NCBI GenBank assembly: GCA_002435145.1
Contig: DJLT01000087.1
Coordinates: forward strand, 6,785-44,285
Reading direction: 5' to 3'
DNA from: Neptuniibacter sp. UBA6509
GTDB lineage: Bacteria > Pseudomonadota > Gammaproteobacteria > Pseudomonadales > Balneatricaceae
DNA length: 37,501 nt
Shown: positions 25,918 to 34,408 of the stretch, in pieces
Numbering within the stretch: the stretch's first letter is position 1
Layout: every line of letters begins with the position of its first letter
The notes under the pieces: model-generated
Seen by the model: the letters and a program-made list of their open reading frames with translations, nothing else
What the model was told of the DNA's origin: nothing
The model's database searches: none
Translations under genes and position numbers: made by a program

Positions 25918-28900
25918 TTAACCAGAATTGGCAAGAGCCGCTGCCATTAATGAACTCGCCAACTGCTCTCCCTTAGAAACGAAAGCCGTGATTTCATTTT
26001 GAACAATATTTGATTGATCCAATTGATATGCAGCAAACAGAGCTTCTGCCGCTTCATGTAGTTGTTTATGCTGCTCAACTACGCCATATTTATCTATATC
26101 CGTTGCTAGAACGGAAGCGCCTTCATTCTCGATCCAGCGCCCTAGATAACAATAACTTAGCTCTATCTTTTCTACTGAAAACTCAGATGATTGGACAGTT
26201 TCAATAATCGTTTTCATCCACGCTTTTAACTCAACCACTGCATTTAATACAGACGTCTGCTTCGAACCCAAACAAACCGTCTTTACCCATGAGGAAGGAG
26301 GATTCCAAGCTTTAACCCAGCCTTCGACTTCATATGCAGGCATCGGTTTAGCAATGCCATAACCTTGACCATTTTCACAACCTAACTGAAGCAACATCAC
26401 TCCATGCTCTTCAGTTTCAACCCCTTCGGCAATCACCTCTCTACGGAAGGCTCTTGATAAACTTAGTACACCTTGCAGTATTGCGAGATCGTCAGGATCA
26501 TCTAACATGTCACGCACAAAACTTTGATCTATTTTCAATTCTGCTGCGGGCAATCGTTTTAAATAAGTTAATGAAGAATAGCCCGTACCAAAATCATCCA
26601 ATGAAAAGGATATTCCTAAATTTTGACATGCAATTATTGTTGATGAGACTTGATCTACATCTTCTAACGCACTCGTTTCAAGAATCTCGATACTCAAAGC
26701 CGAAGGTTTAAGGTCAGGATATTTTGAAAGAGATTGACCCAATTTATCCACAAAATCCGCCTGCTGTATCTCTAGGCTACTTACATTAATACTCAAGGTA
26801 AAATCTAACCCGGCCTTGTTCCACGCATTCAACTGACATAACGCGGTAGCAAGCACCCAATCCCCCAACTCGATACTGAGCGAGTGCCCTTCAACAATTG
26901 GTAAAAATTGCGCCGGCGCCAGCAAACCTCGCTCGGGATGGCTCCATCTAATTAAGGCCTCAAAACCGATAACAGAACCTGTTTTCATATTTACCTTAGG
27001 CTGGTAATAGAGAACAAATTCATTACGACCCAACGCCTTTTTGATGCTTTTCAGGCTCTCATTAAACCCTTTAGCCGCTCGGTCTTTTTCAGGGCTGAAG
27101 AAATGATACCTATTTTTACCTTCTATTTTAGCTTGGTACATTGCTTGATCAGCTTGTCGCAATAGCTGATCCTCCGCCACCTCATCAAGTTGAGGGTAGC
27201 TAGTCACTCCAATACTCGCAGAAACCTTATATTGTCTCTGCTTATGCAATACAGGTAGAGATGCCGCTTTTAAAAGCCTCTCAAGCAACGTAATACTGTC
27301 ATTTATTTTCTGAAATCCTGTTAATACTGCAACAAACTCATCACCACCTAAACGAGCGATTGTGTCACTTCCTCGTAAGCAGGATTTCATTTTTCTAGCT
27401 ATTTCTATTAGTAAATAATCGCCTTGATCATGACCATAATTATCATTTATTTGCTTAAAACCATCTAAATCAATATAGGCAACCAATACTAATTCTTTTT
27501 TCCTTTTCGCTAACAACAACGCTTGATTCAGCCTGTCCGCTAGCAATACTCTATTAGGCAGATTCGTAAGCGGGTCATAATGCGCTACATGCTCTAGCCT
27601 TTGCTCATTCATTTTTGAACGCGTAATATCAGAAAAAAGAGCCACATAATTGTTTATCTGACCATCCTTTTCCTTAACCGCACTAATAGTTAAAAGTTCA
27701 GCAAAGAACTCCCCTGATTTCTTACGATTCCAAACTTCACCACTCCAATGCCCATTAATCTCTAACTCTTCCCACATCTGCTTATAAAATGAATCTGACT
27801 GTAGACCAGACTTGAGAAAACTAGGATTACGCCCTAGGGATTCATCCTTTGAATAACCTGTTAGAAGCGTGAAAGTATCATTTACATCGACGATTAGCCC
27901 CTTACTATTTGTAATCAAAATCCCTTCGCGAGCATGAGAAAAAACACTCGCAGCCATCTTAAGCGCCGCTTCCGCTTTCTTTCGCTCACTAATCTCCATG
28001 CACGTACCAGACATACGTACAGGCTTACCTAAACCATCTAGTTCAGTAGCCCTCCCCTGAATCAAGACCCAAACCCAATGCCCTTCTTTGTGCTGCATAC
28101 GGATTTCGCAGGCAAAATGTTCCACCTCACCCTTTAAGTGTTGATTCAGTTTCTCCTGCACATGAGTTAAATCATCCTTATGAACAAGACGCTCCCATGT
28201 AGGTATAGTTAAGGGAAAGAGCTCATCATGCTCATATCCCGTGATCTCAGCCCAACGCTGATTAATTTCACAAGCACCACTTTGTAAGTTCCATTCCCAA
28301 GTACCTACCCTAGTTGCCTCTATAATATCCTGAAGCCGATTCTTAGCATCCTGTATACCTCTTTCCCGCATGACCAACTGCTCAGTTCTACGCTCGACTC
28401 TGAGCTCCAATTGATCATTTACCTGCTTCAATTCGCCCTCTGCTAATTGCCATTTAGTACCAATTTTTTGCACTAATAAAATACTTGCACCGATAATTAA
28501 GCAAATCAGAAAGGCAGCAATGAATGCAGTATGTCGGATATCATCCGAAAACTGCTCAGAAACAACATCTAATCCAGAAACAACACCTAAGGTCCAGCCA
28601 CTTTGCAAACGAACTAAAATCACTAATTGATCATTACCTGGCTGATGAATAACATCCGTTAAATATGGGTAATCACCCTCCAAACTTTGCCAAATACCAC
28701 GCCCCGTCATCAACGCTTTTAATTGTAAAAACTGAGTAGTATCTAATCCTGTTTTTACGACTTCGCTTCCTTTTCGATCCAATAAAAAATACCGCTCATC
28801 AAGAGCATGACGACCTTGCTTACTCAATAACTCAGACATCATACTTAGATGCAAAACCCCTCCTAAATGAGATGTAATCTCCTCCTTTTCATTAGTAATG

Positions 28901-29454
28901 GGTACATCAATAGCAATAGCGGGAATACCATCAGCCCCCACAAACGCATTTGATAACACAGGCTGCTTATAGAGAGTCGCCTTCTGAAAATAGGAGCGAT
29001 GAGAAAGGTTATATGTTTTTAATGACTTCTGAACTGAAAACGGGTGAGATAAATAATGGTCACCGTTTGGAAAGAGGACAAATAATACATTGAAACCATA
29101 GGAGCTTTCTTTCAGAGTCCAATCAAGGACCTCTCTGCGCTTAGGATCTAACGCTAAAGGAATTCCGTTAACCGACAGATCAACAAGCTTTCTATCTAGT
29201 GCTGTGGAAAACTGCGGCAGTTTAGAAACATAGACTAAACGAGATTTTGCCTGATCAAGTTCGTTATCAACCCAACCTGCCAATTGACGTGCAGAATGAG
29301 CCGCATCTTGAGCCCAATTAGAAATATTGGAGCCCTTTAAGGACACGCTGAGGTAGGCAACAAGCAAAAGCAGCGCAATCAGCCCTCCCCCCACAAGCAC
29401 TATCTTTATCTTATTTAATGGCGACAACGTCTGCTTAAGCATTATATATGGCAC
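25918..29454 (-). CDS. Cache-PAS-PAS-GGDEF-EAL protein with C-terminal CZB-like domain
   Basis: A 1178-residue membrane sensor for c-di-GMP turnover. Membrane helices at about 17-38 and 310-328 bracket a periplasmic dCache-type sensor. PAS domains with PAC motifs span about 372-495 and 500-618. The GGDEF domain (about 620-785) has intact GGDEF at 703-707 and an I-site RGSD at 694-697. The EAL domain (about 800-1045) has FEALIRW, NVSSLE and LDDFGTGYSS (952-961), so both activities could be intact. Residues about 1068-1140 resemble a CZB zinc-binding domain (CYLGRWI; His1129, His1133). The frame starts at a GTG preceded by AAAGGA; an ATG four codons later is an alternative. Confidence 0.93.
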   Translation of the reverse strand: MPYIMLKQTLSPLNKIKIVLVGGGLIALLLLVAYLSVSLKGSNISNWAQDAAHSARQLAGWVDNELDQAKSRLVYVSKLPQFSTALDRKLVDLSVNGIPLALDPKRREVLDWTLKESSYGFNVLFVLFPNGDHYLSHPFSVQKSLKTYNLSHRSYFQKATLYKQPVLSNAFVGADGIPAIAIDVPITNEKEEITSHLGGVLHLSMMSELLSKQGRHALDERYFLLDRKGSEVVKTGLDTTQFLQLKALMTGRGIWQSLEGDYPYLTDVIHQPGNDQLVILVRLQSGWTLGVVSGLDVVSEQFSDDIRHTAFIAAFLICLIIGASILLVQKIGTKWQLAEGELKQVNDQLELRVERRTEQLVMRERGIQDAKNRLQDIIEATRVGTWEWNLQSGACEINQRWAEITGYEHDELFPLTIPTWERLVHKDDLTHVQEKLNQHLKGEVEHFACEIRMQHKEGHWVWVLIQGRATELDGLGKPVRMSGTCMEISERKKAEAALKMAASVFSHAREGILITNSKGLIVDVNDTFTLLTGYSKDESLGRNPSFLKSGLQSDSFYKQMWEELEINGHWSGEVWNRKKSGEFFAELLTISAVKEKDGQINNYVALFSDITRSKMNEQRLEHVAHYDPLTNLPNRVLLADRLNQALLLAKRKKELVLVAYIDLDGFKQINDNYGHDQGDYLLIEIARKMKSCLRGSDTIARLGGDEFVAVLTGFQKINDSITLLERLLKAASLPVLHKQRQYKVSASIGVTSYPQLDEVAEDQLLRQADQAMYQAKIEGKNRYHFFSPEKDRAAKGFNESLKSIKKALGRNEFVLYYQPKVNMKTGSVIGFEALIRWSHPERGLLAPAQFLPIVEGHSLSIELGDWVLATALCQLNAWNKAGLDFTLSINVSSLEIQQADFVDKLGQSLSKYPDLKPSALSIEILETSALEDVDQVSSTIIACQNLGISFSLDDFGTGYSSLTYLKRLPAAELKIDQSFVRDMLDDPDDLAILQGVLSLSRAFRREVIAEGVETEEHGVMLLQLGCENGQGYGIAKPMPAYEVEGWVKAWNPPSSWVKTVCLGSKQTSVLNAVVELKAWMKTIIETVQSSEFSVEKIELSYCYLGRWIENEGASVLATDIDKYGVVEQHKQLHEAAEALFAAYQLDQSNIVQNEITAFVSKGEQLASSLMAAALANSG

Positions 29455-29541
29455 TCATCCTTTGAGCTGTTTCAGTTACCCTAACGATTCACCACTATTC
29501 ATCCATTGTGGTAGATCAATATATAAAAAAGTATAGTCAAA

Positions 29542-30690
29542 TTAACGATATTTCTTCTTAGCTTCGACAACTTTTACAAGATAGGATCGGCTTTCGCTAG
29601 GCATCTTGCTCCTTAAAACAGCCCAAACTTGCTCTGGCGACAAGCGATTTATTTTTTTAAAAGCCTCATCATTACTTGATGAAAAGCTCCTTAATACATT
29701 TCCTGCTCCACCATTATAGGCAGCAATAACACAATATTCCTTACTTCGAATATTCCTTACTTTTGCCAGATAGCGAGTATTCAATATGGATAAATACGCA
29801 CAGCCCATTCGAATATTATTCTCAATATTGAAAAGGTAAGCGGATGACGGCGTAGCTGGATAGCCATGTATAAACTCGAAGGCATCACGCCCCGCAGTAG
29901 TAGGCACAATTTGCATCAATCCATAGGCAGGAACCCAACTCACAGCATAAGGATTAAAATTACTCTCTGTTTTTATAATCGCATACACTAAAGCTGACTC
30001 AAGACCGTACTGACTTGCAAACCGCTCAACGTAAGCCGAATACTTAAACTTCCTATTTACACTATGTTTCTCAACGAGAGGAAACTCTACAAACACTAAT
30101 TTCTTATGATTTCCCGAAACATCTACAATCTCTCTACTTTGTAGCTTTTTATCTACAAGGTATTGAGCAAACCGCTCTGCACGCCACTCCCAACGAACAG
30201 GTTTGCCTTCATTGTCTGTCAACTGATTATATAAAAATGGTACATCACCTAGAGGCACATCCTTATCTGAAAAAAGGTCTACTCGCTCAGGATTAAAAGG
30301 GGTTAATAAGGTAGTGACTATCGTTTTCTTAAGCAGAAGAGGATCTAAGCTCTCAACCGTAACCAATCCTGTTTCAAAATTAATACGTGCACGGTTTATA
30401 TAACTATCCGTATATTTAACGTACTCCTTTGGTGTCGCTCTTATGCTATCGCTATCACCCCAACTACCGGAAATACTACTCAAGAAACGTTCAAAACGTT
30501 TCACATCACTTTTAAGAGAGTCAGGATTGGCCACCCAAGCTTTCGCTTTACTCTGAGCTTGCGAGGTGACAATACTTTCAAGGGAACTCCCTCTAGCAAC
30601 ACTTTCAGCTAAACGAAAAGCATCGTGTGTAGTACATGCCGAAATCGTTAATGGGAAACTACCAACCAAAAAATGTCTTCGTGTAATCAT
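29542..30690 (-). CDS. mltC: Membrane-bound lytic murein transglycosylase C
   Basis: A 382-residue MltC. An N-terminal MltC domain (PKEYVKYTDSYINRARINFE, then PFLYNQLTDNEGKPVRWEWRA) is followed by an SLT lysozyme-like domain: catalytic Glu242 in KTESNFNPYAV, YGLMQIVPTTAG and AYNGGAGNVLR. It cleaves peptidoglycan glycan strands to 1,6-anhydromuropeptides. The signal is unusual: TRRHFLVG is a twin-arginine motif and the h-region ends at the lipobox ISAC, so Cys19 is probably lipidated after Tat export. AGG shortly before the ATG serves as ribosome-binding site. It is divergent from the EAL-HDOD gene. Confidence 0.94.
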   Translation of the reverse strand: MITRRHFLVGSFPLTISACTTHDAFRLAESVARGSSLESIVTSQAQSKAKAWVANPDSLKSDVKRFERFLSSISGSWGDSDSIRATPKEYVKYTDSYINRARINFETGLVTVESLDPLLLKKTIVTTLLTPFNPERVDLFSDKDVPLGDVPFLYNQLTDNEGKPVRWEWRAERFAQYLVDKKLQSREIVDVSGNHKKLVFVEFPLVEKHSVNRKFKYSAYVERFASQYGLESALVYAIIKTESNFNPYAVSWVPAYGLMQIVPTTAGRDAFEFIHGYPATPSSAYLFNIENNIRMGCAYLSILNTRYLAKVRNIRSKEYCVIAAYNGGAGNVLRSFSSSNDEAFKKINRLSPEQVWAVLRSKMPSESRSYLVKVVEAKKKYR

Positions 30691-30846
30691 ATAACCTGGT
30701 GATTCTCTCGATAAACAATTAAACAGAGCACTTAATAAACCCTATCAACTTCCTACATTTTCAATGTTTTCCTGTAGAAAAAGCATATAGATTAACCTGT
30801 TATTAGGGAACGGAATAAACACATACATAAAGAATGGTCGTTTTTT

Positions 30847-30914
30847 TATAATTTAATCGCTATTATTTCTAATAGCCTACAATAAAAAAAAAAAATTTAG
30901 GATAATAAAAAGAC
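30847..30914 (+). promoter_or_regulatory. Putative -10 element and A12 tract upstream of the EAL-HDOD gene
   Basis: TATAAT at 30847-30852 is a perfect -10 hexamer, but no good -35 lies 16-18 bases upstream. Twelve consecutive As follow at 30884-30895, in what would be the leader. AGGA at 30899-30902 is the only ribosome-binding-like sequence before the TTG start. Confidence 0.35.
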
Positions 30915-32117
30915 TTGGCTTCATCTATTTTGCTTGCGCGCCAACCGATCTTCGATAAAGATCTCAATACCATTGCATACGAACTTCTATATCGTGATGC
31001 CAAAGGCGATGGACCTCAACTCCCATTCGATGGTACTCAAGCTACCGCCGAAGTTTTACTGCACGCATACAGCAGTATTCTTCAAAATGGTCAAATACGA
31101 ACCCTTCCTGCATTTATAAATTTTAATGCTGAATGGCTTTATAATGGCAATCTCCCCACCCTAAAACCTGATGCACTTGTCTTAGAAGTCTTAGAGGACG
31201 TCGCCATAACTGACGAGATAATGGAAAGGTTAAAGATGATTGTAAAAAAGGGTTATCGTTTAGCGCTTGATGATTTCATCTATGATCAAAGCTGGGAACC
31301 TGCATTAGAACTCGCTAAAATAGTTAAAATCGATATTCAGCAACTCTCACCAAGCCAACTAATTGAACATATTACTCAACTGAAGAAACATAAAGTCACA
31401 CTCTTAGCAGAAAAAGTCGAGACTCAAGCTGAGTACGAATACTGTAAACAGCTTGGGTTTAAACTATTTCAAGGCTATTTCTTTTGCCGCCCCCAACTTG
31501 TTGAAGGCCGAAAACTGACGGGCAATGACCTAACGAATCTTCAACTGATGGCCGAGCTCGAAAACCCAAAGGCCTCCCCAGAATCACTTGAAGCAATCGT
31601 ATGTAAAGACCCTGAATTGGTTTTACGTCTTCTGAAAATTGTAAACTCTGTTCGCTTTTCAATCACACGAAAGATCAATAGCATAAACGAAGCTATTATT
31701 GCTCTTGGCATAGATGAATTAAAAAAGTGGGCGATTCTTATTAGCACCACACAAAATTCCACAGCTGCCTGCGAACTCACTCGTGAAGCACTCACTCGTG
31801 CAAGAATGTGCGAAAAATTAGCCAACGAATATGGAATATCAAACTCAAGCACAGCCTTCATGACGGGGATGCTATCAGGCATTGACGCCATGTTGAATTT
31901 TGAACTTGAAGAGATCATGCAACAACTGCCAATTTCAGCCGAGATATCACAAGCCCTTTTACACAACGAAGGGATATTAGGTGAGTTATTAAGTGATGTT
32001 AAAAACTATATGACAGGGAACTGGGACGAGATAATAAAACAAGCACAAATGCTTAAGCTAAGCGAAGCAAGAGATGAAAGCTTACAATGGGTCCTTGAAA
32101 CCCAAGCGAGCATTTAA
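30915..32117 (+). CDS. EAL-HDOD (YuxH-type) signalling protein
   Basis: A 400-residue protein. Residues 1-200 form an EAL-related domain opening ILLARQPIFDKDLNTIAYELLYR, with ELL in place of EAL, LALDDF and AEKVET. Residues about 205-395 form an HDOD domain (KDPELVLRLLKIVNS, INEAIIALGIDELKKW). Many such proteins are degenerate phosphodiesterases that bind c-di-GMP or other partners; activity here is doubtful because of the ELL change. The frame has a stop four codons before the TTG at 30915 and no nearby ATG, so TTG is the start, with AGGA twelve bases upstream. Translation is probably weak. Confidence 0.88.
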   Translation: MASSILLARQPIFDKDLNTIAYELLYRDAKGDGPQLPFDGTQATAEVLLHAYSSILQNGQIRTLPAFINFNAEWLYNGNLPTLKPDALVLEVLEDVAITDEIMERLKMIVKKGYRLALDDFIYDQSWEPALELAKIVKIDIQQLSPSQLIEHITQLKKHKVTLLAEKVETQAEYEYCKQLGFKLFQGYFFCRPQLVEGRKLTGNDLTNLQLMAELENPKASPESLEAIVCKDPELVLRLLKIVNSVRFSITRKINSINEAIIALGIDELKKWAILISTTQNSTAACELTREALTRARMCEKLANEYGISNSSTAFMTGMLSGIDAMLNFELEEIMQQLPISAEISQALLHNEGILGELLSDVKNYMTGNWDEIIKQAQMLKLSEARDESLQWVLETQASI

Positions 32118-32168
32118 CTAATGACCGTACCCTCTAGACTTAGCGATTCGGGGATATATCAACACATT

Positions 32169-32185
32169 CGAATAATAAATATTCG
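32169..32185. repeat. Small inverted repeat between convergent genes
   Basis: CGAATA and TATTCG flank an ATAAA loop, between the ends of the EAL-HDOD gene and the ExbD-like gene. No T-tract follows. It may stabilise transcript ends or mean nothing. Confidence 0.3.
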
Positions 32186-32234
32186 TTAGCGGGATTGATA
32201 AAAAGTTAGCTGGTAATGAATTCAAAGCAACAAA

Positions 32235-32843
32235 TCACTTACCCTGAACCTTGGCTAAGCTTTTCTGCAACTGATTAATATTGCTTACTGAACCATCAGG
32301 AGCAATCGTAAATCTAACAAGTGTTTTTTCATCGCCCTCATTAACCAAAGTCGCAGTCTGGTAGTGTAGAACCTTCATCGTCGGGTTAACTTCAGCCAGA
32401 TAAATCGTGACAGGTATCTCACTTTTAGTTTCACTTTTGAAGTAATGGACGTTGATAATAAATTCACCTGGTGGCCGCCCCCGAATTGTCAAAACTTCCT
32501 GATTTAGAGGGTTCTGTATTTTTTTGCCATTTACCATTTGAGTATCATTCGCCAACCCTCGGTCGTCTCGATCTAAATGCATCAAGCCATCCTGTGCTTT
32601 CTTATACCAAACCTTTGTTCCATCAGGCCCTGATGCCCAAACATCTATATCATTAGGGTCATTATCAGGCCAACTAACCGTAACGACGAACTCAGCTTTG
32701 GGATCAATAATCCCCGTTTTTGCCGGCGGATTTAACAACAGTAAAGCGATTAAAAAAAGAAAAGTAAATGTAAGCAGAACATTGAACAGTAAGTCTGTAA
32801 ATGGATCGATATCAAAGCTATTTTTACGTTGAAACAGAGGCAT
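32235..32843 (-). CDS. ExbD/TolR-like protein with DUF2135-like periplasmic domain
   Basis: A 202-residue protein from the ATG at 32843, chosen because AAGGAG lies nine bases upstream; an ATG two codons earlier is also possible. The N-terminus DIDPFTDLLFNVLLTFTFLFL is an ExbD/TolR-type membrane helix, with the conserved proton-path aspartate at Asp17. The periplasmic part is not the usual ExbD fold: it opens VTVSWPDNDPNDIDVWASGPDG and resembles the Asp-rich beta domain of DUF2135/YfaP-type proteins. The gene overlaps the ExbB-like gene by 20 bases, so the two form one complex-encoding operon. Its cargo or partner is unknown. Confidence 0.8.
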   Translation of the reverse strand: MPLFQRKNSFDIDPFTDLLFNVLLTFTFLFLIALLLLNPPAKTGIIDPKAEFVVTVSWPDNDPNDIDVWASGPDGTKVWYKKAQDGLMHLDRDDRGLANDTQMVNGKKIQNPLNQEVLTIRGRPPGEFIINVHYFKSETKSEIPVTIYLAEVNPTMKVLHYQTATLVNEGDEKTLVRFTIAPDGSVSNINQLQKSLAKVQGK

Positions 32844-33540
32844 TATCATCTGCTCCTTCAGAGCCATGCTCAACTAACTGCGCAAAATCGACTACATCAA
32901 CAATTAACCCATCCGCACAACGATCAAGAAGCAGCAGCTGAACACCTAGGAGCATACTTGAAATCAAACCTATCATCGTTGTATTCATCGCAACTCCCAT
33001 CCCCTGCGTCATCTGCTGCATTAAATCTTTGATATCTGAAATATCTAGCTCCTCAATTCCAGAAATAGAACTCAGCATCAACACAAAGCCAACGACAGTG
33101 CCCAGCAAGCCCAGCTTAATGACCAAGGCAGCAACAAACCAACCCACTTGATGAGAGCCTTTGAGAGTTTCAGAAAGTAGCTCTGCTAATATAACTTTAT
33201 CACTCTCACTTTTTCCTAGTGAAACGCCACTGATGTAAGCTCTAACAGGGGAAGCATCTCCAGAAAACCAGCTAGTACTACATGCCTCCCCTTCATCGTA
33301 AGGAGCTGCTTTTAACTGTGCCAATACGACTGACTGACAAGATAGAAACCAACTTCTGTAGCAACAATGAATAGAGGCTAAAACAAATAGCAGAAAAATG
33401 AATAAACTTATGCGAGTGATATCTTGTTCAAATAGGGTATTTAAAAAGCCAAGATCCCAGCTTAAAAAAATAAAAAAAGAGAAAACCCCAGCCAATAGCA
33501 ACCAATATAGAAAAGCTTTGTATGGACCCTGAGTAGACAT
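32824..33540 (-). CDS. MotA/TolQ/ExbB family proton-channel protein
   Basis: A 238-residue membrane protein with helices near residues 10-29, 43-62, 132-158 and 182-206. The last two carry the family signatures: LGLLGTVVGFVLMLSSI, then TQGMGVAMNTTMIGLISSMLLGVQ. The Thr-rich part of the last helix lines the ion path in ExbB and TolQ. AGGGG five bases before the ATG is a clear ribosome-binding site. With the ExbD-like partner it should form a proton-driven motor. No TonB, TolA or OmpA-like gene is adjacent, so the target of the motor is unknown. Confidence 0.85.
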   Translation of the reverse strand: MSTQGPYKAFLYWLLLAGVFSFFIFLSWDLGFLNTLFEQDITRISLFIFLLFVLASIHCCYRSWFLSCQSVVLAQLKAAPYDEGEACSTSWFSGDASPVRAYISGVSLGKSESDKVILAELLSETLKGSHQVGWFVAALVIKLGLLGTVVGFVLMLSSISGIEELDISDIKDLMQQMTQGMGVAMNTTMIGLISSMLLGVQLLLLDRCADGLIVDVVDFAQLVEHGSEGADDNASVST

Positions 33541-33734
33541 TCACACCCCTAATTACATATTTAGATATGATTGAGCAATCATAGAGAAAACTTTAAAGCT
33601 AACTCACTACTTATTAACTAATAAATTAAAACGTTATGACGTGCTGCTATGAAGTATTAAAACTATACCAGATAAATACAAAAAGCTGATAACGCAAGAG
33701 CCAGAAAGGATCAAGTAGAAGAAGAATAAACTCT

Positions 33735-33890
33735 ATAAAAAAGGCCTACGGGTATCCTCCCCGCAGGCCTTCGATCCAACCATCCATGTCGGTCATTGCT
33801 TGTCCATAAGCAATGAGGCTGGGCGCTTTATCCATAAACAAAACGTAGATCCATCTACTCCCAACCAAGGCTAATACTACAAGACCCAGA
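33735..33890 (-). ncRNA. Candidate CsrA/RsmA-sequestering small RNA (RsmZ/CsrB-like)
   Basis: Read on the minus strand, this stretch has eight GGA motifs in about 110 nt. Five sit in hairpin loops: GUAGA-UGGA-UCUAC (33845-33858), UUUA-UGGA-UAAA (33827-33838), an 8-bp stem CAUUGCUU with loop AUGGAC (33794-33815), CCGAC-AUGGAUG-GUUGG (33776-33792, one G-U pair), and the terminator hairpin with loop GAGGAUA (33741-33771). ACAUGGAUG is close to the known CsrA/RsmA consensus ACARGGAUG. The last hairpin is followed by six Us. A possible promoter, TTGATG (33922-33927) and TATATC (33898-33903), overlaps the end of the upstream STAS gene. GGA-loop arrays of this kind define RsmY/RsmZ/CsrB RNAs, which titrate the translational regulator CsrA/RsmA. 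Processing from the mlaA-rssBC transcript is an alternative origin. Confidence 0.75.
33737..33771 (-). terminator. Intrinsic terminator of the candidate small RNA and of the mlaA operon
   Basis: AAGGCCT (33741-33747) pairs with AGGCCTT (33765-33771), and CGGG (33749-33752) with CCCG (33760-33763), with one mismatch between. On the minus strand the stem is followed by six Us (the As at 33737-33742 on the plus strand). On the plus strand there is no T-tract, so the direction is clear. Confidence 0.88.
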
Positions 33891-33913
33891 AAAAAGAGAT
33901 ATAAGAAGAATTC

Positions 33914-34405
33914 CTATTTTTCATCAATAGCTTCAAGCGTTGAGACTAAATCCTTGAAAGCCTCGCGGTTTGTCTCATTAAGGGTCATGAGAACACGGTG
34001 CGCAGAAATTATTCTCTCTTTCATCTCATCAACAGATTCTTGAACTAAAGGAAGTTGCTGAAGATCCCGGACCGTTAACGGCAACTCTTCTAATAAGATA
34101 AAAATATGATCAAAACCCATAGTATAAAGAATACGAGTGATATCAGGATCAGTAGATACCAACGTGGGCTTTCCTAGATCGCGTTGATTAGCTTTGATCG
34201 AAAGTTTTGCGATTAAGCCAAGGGACGTACTATCGATGCCCTCAGCCTGAGTAAGGTCAATTAGAATATCAGTAACGTCAGGCTGATCAAGAACTTTATC
34301 TAAATGACAATCTAAAGATGCGCATAGCGTTAAGCGCACGTCTCCAACAAACTTCAGGACGAAGCTACCATCAACAAACGCTGAATAAATCAAACCTTCT
34401 TGCAT
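33914..34405 (-). CDS. STAS-domain anti-sigma factor antagonist with C-terminal helical extension (RssC-like)
   Basis: A 163-residue protein. Residues 1-110 are a STAS domain with the phosphorylation loop GIDSTSLGL (Asp58, Ser59, Thr60, Ser61). Residues about 115-163 are a charged helical extension not present in the shorter STAS proteins of this window. It begins three bases after the stop of the receiver-PP2C gene, which presumably dephosphorylates it. The mlaA-rssB-rssC order matches the Pseudomonas vacJ locus (PA2800-PA2797) as I recall it. The end of the gene may overlap the promoter of the small RNA. Confidence 0.87.
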   Translation of the reverse strand: MQEGLIYSAFVDGSFVLKFVGDVRLTLCASLDCHLDKVLDQPDVTDILIDLTQAEGIDSTSLGLIAKLSIKANQRDLGKPTLVSTDPDITRILYTMGFDHIFILLEELPLTVRDLQQLPLVQESVDEMKERIISAHRVLMTLNETNREAFKDLVSTLEAIDEK

Positions 34406-34408
34406 TAT

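Noticed and set aside
32235-33540. ExbB/ExbD-like pair as part of a Zorya-type defence system
   Set aside because: ZorA has a long cytoplasmic tail and ZorB a peptidoglycan-binding domain; neither is present, and no ZorC/D/E-like gene is nearby.
33735-33890. The same hairpin array as a plus-strand RNA
   Set aside because: The loops would read UCC, not GGA, and the terminal stem lacks a U-tract on that strand.
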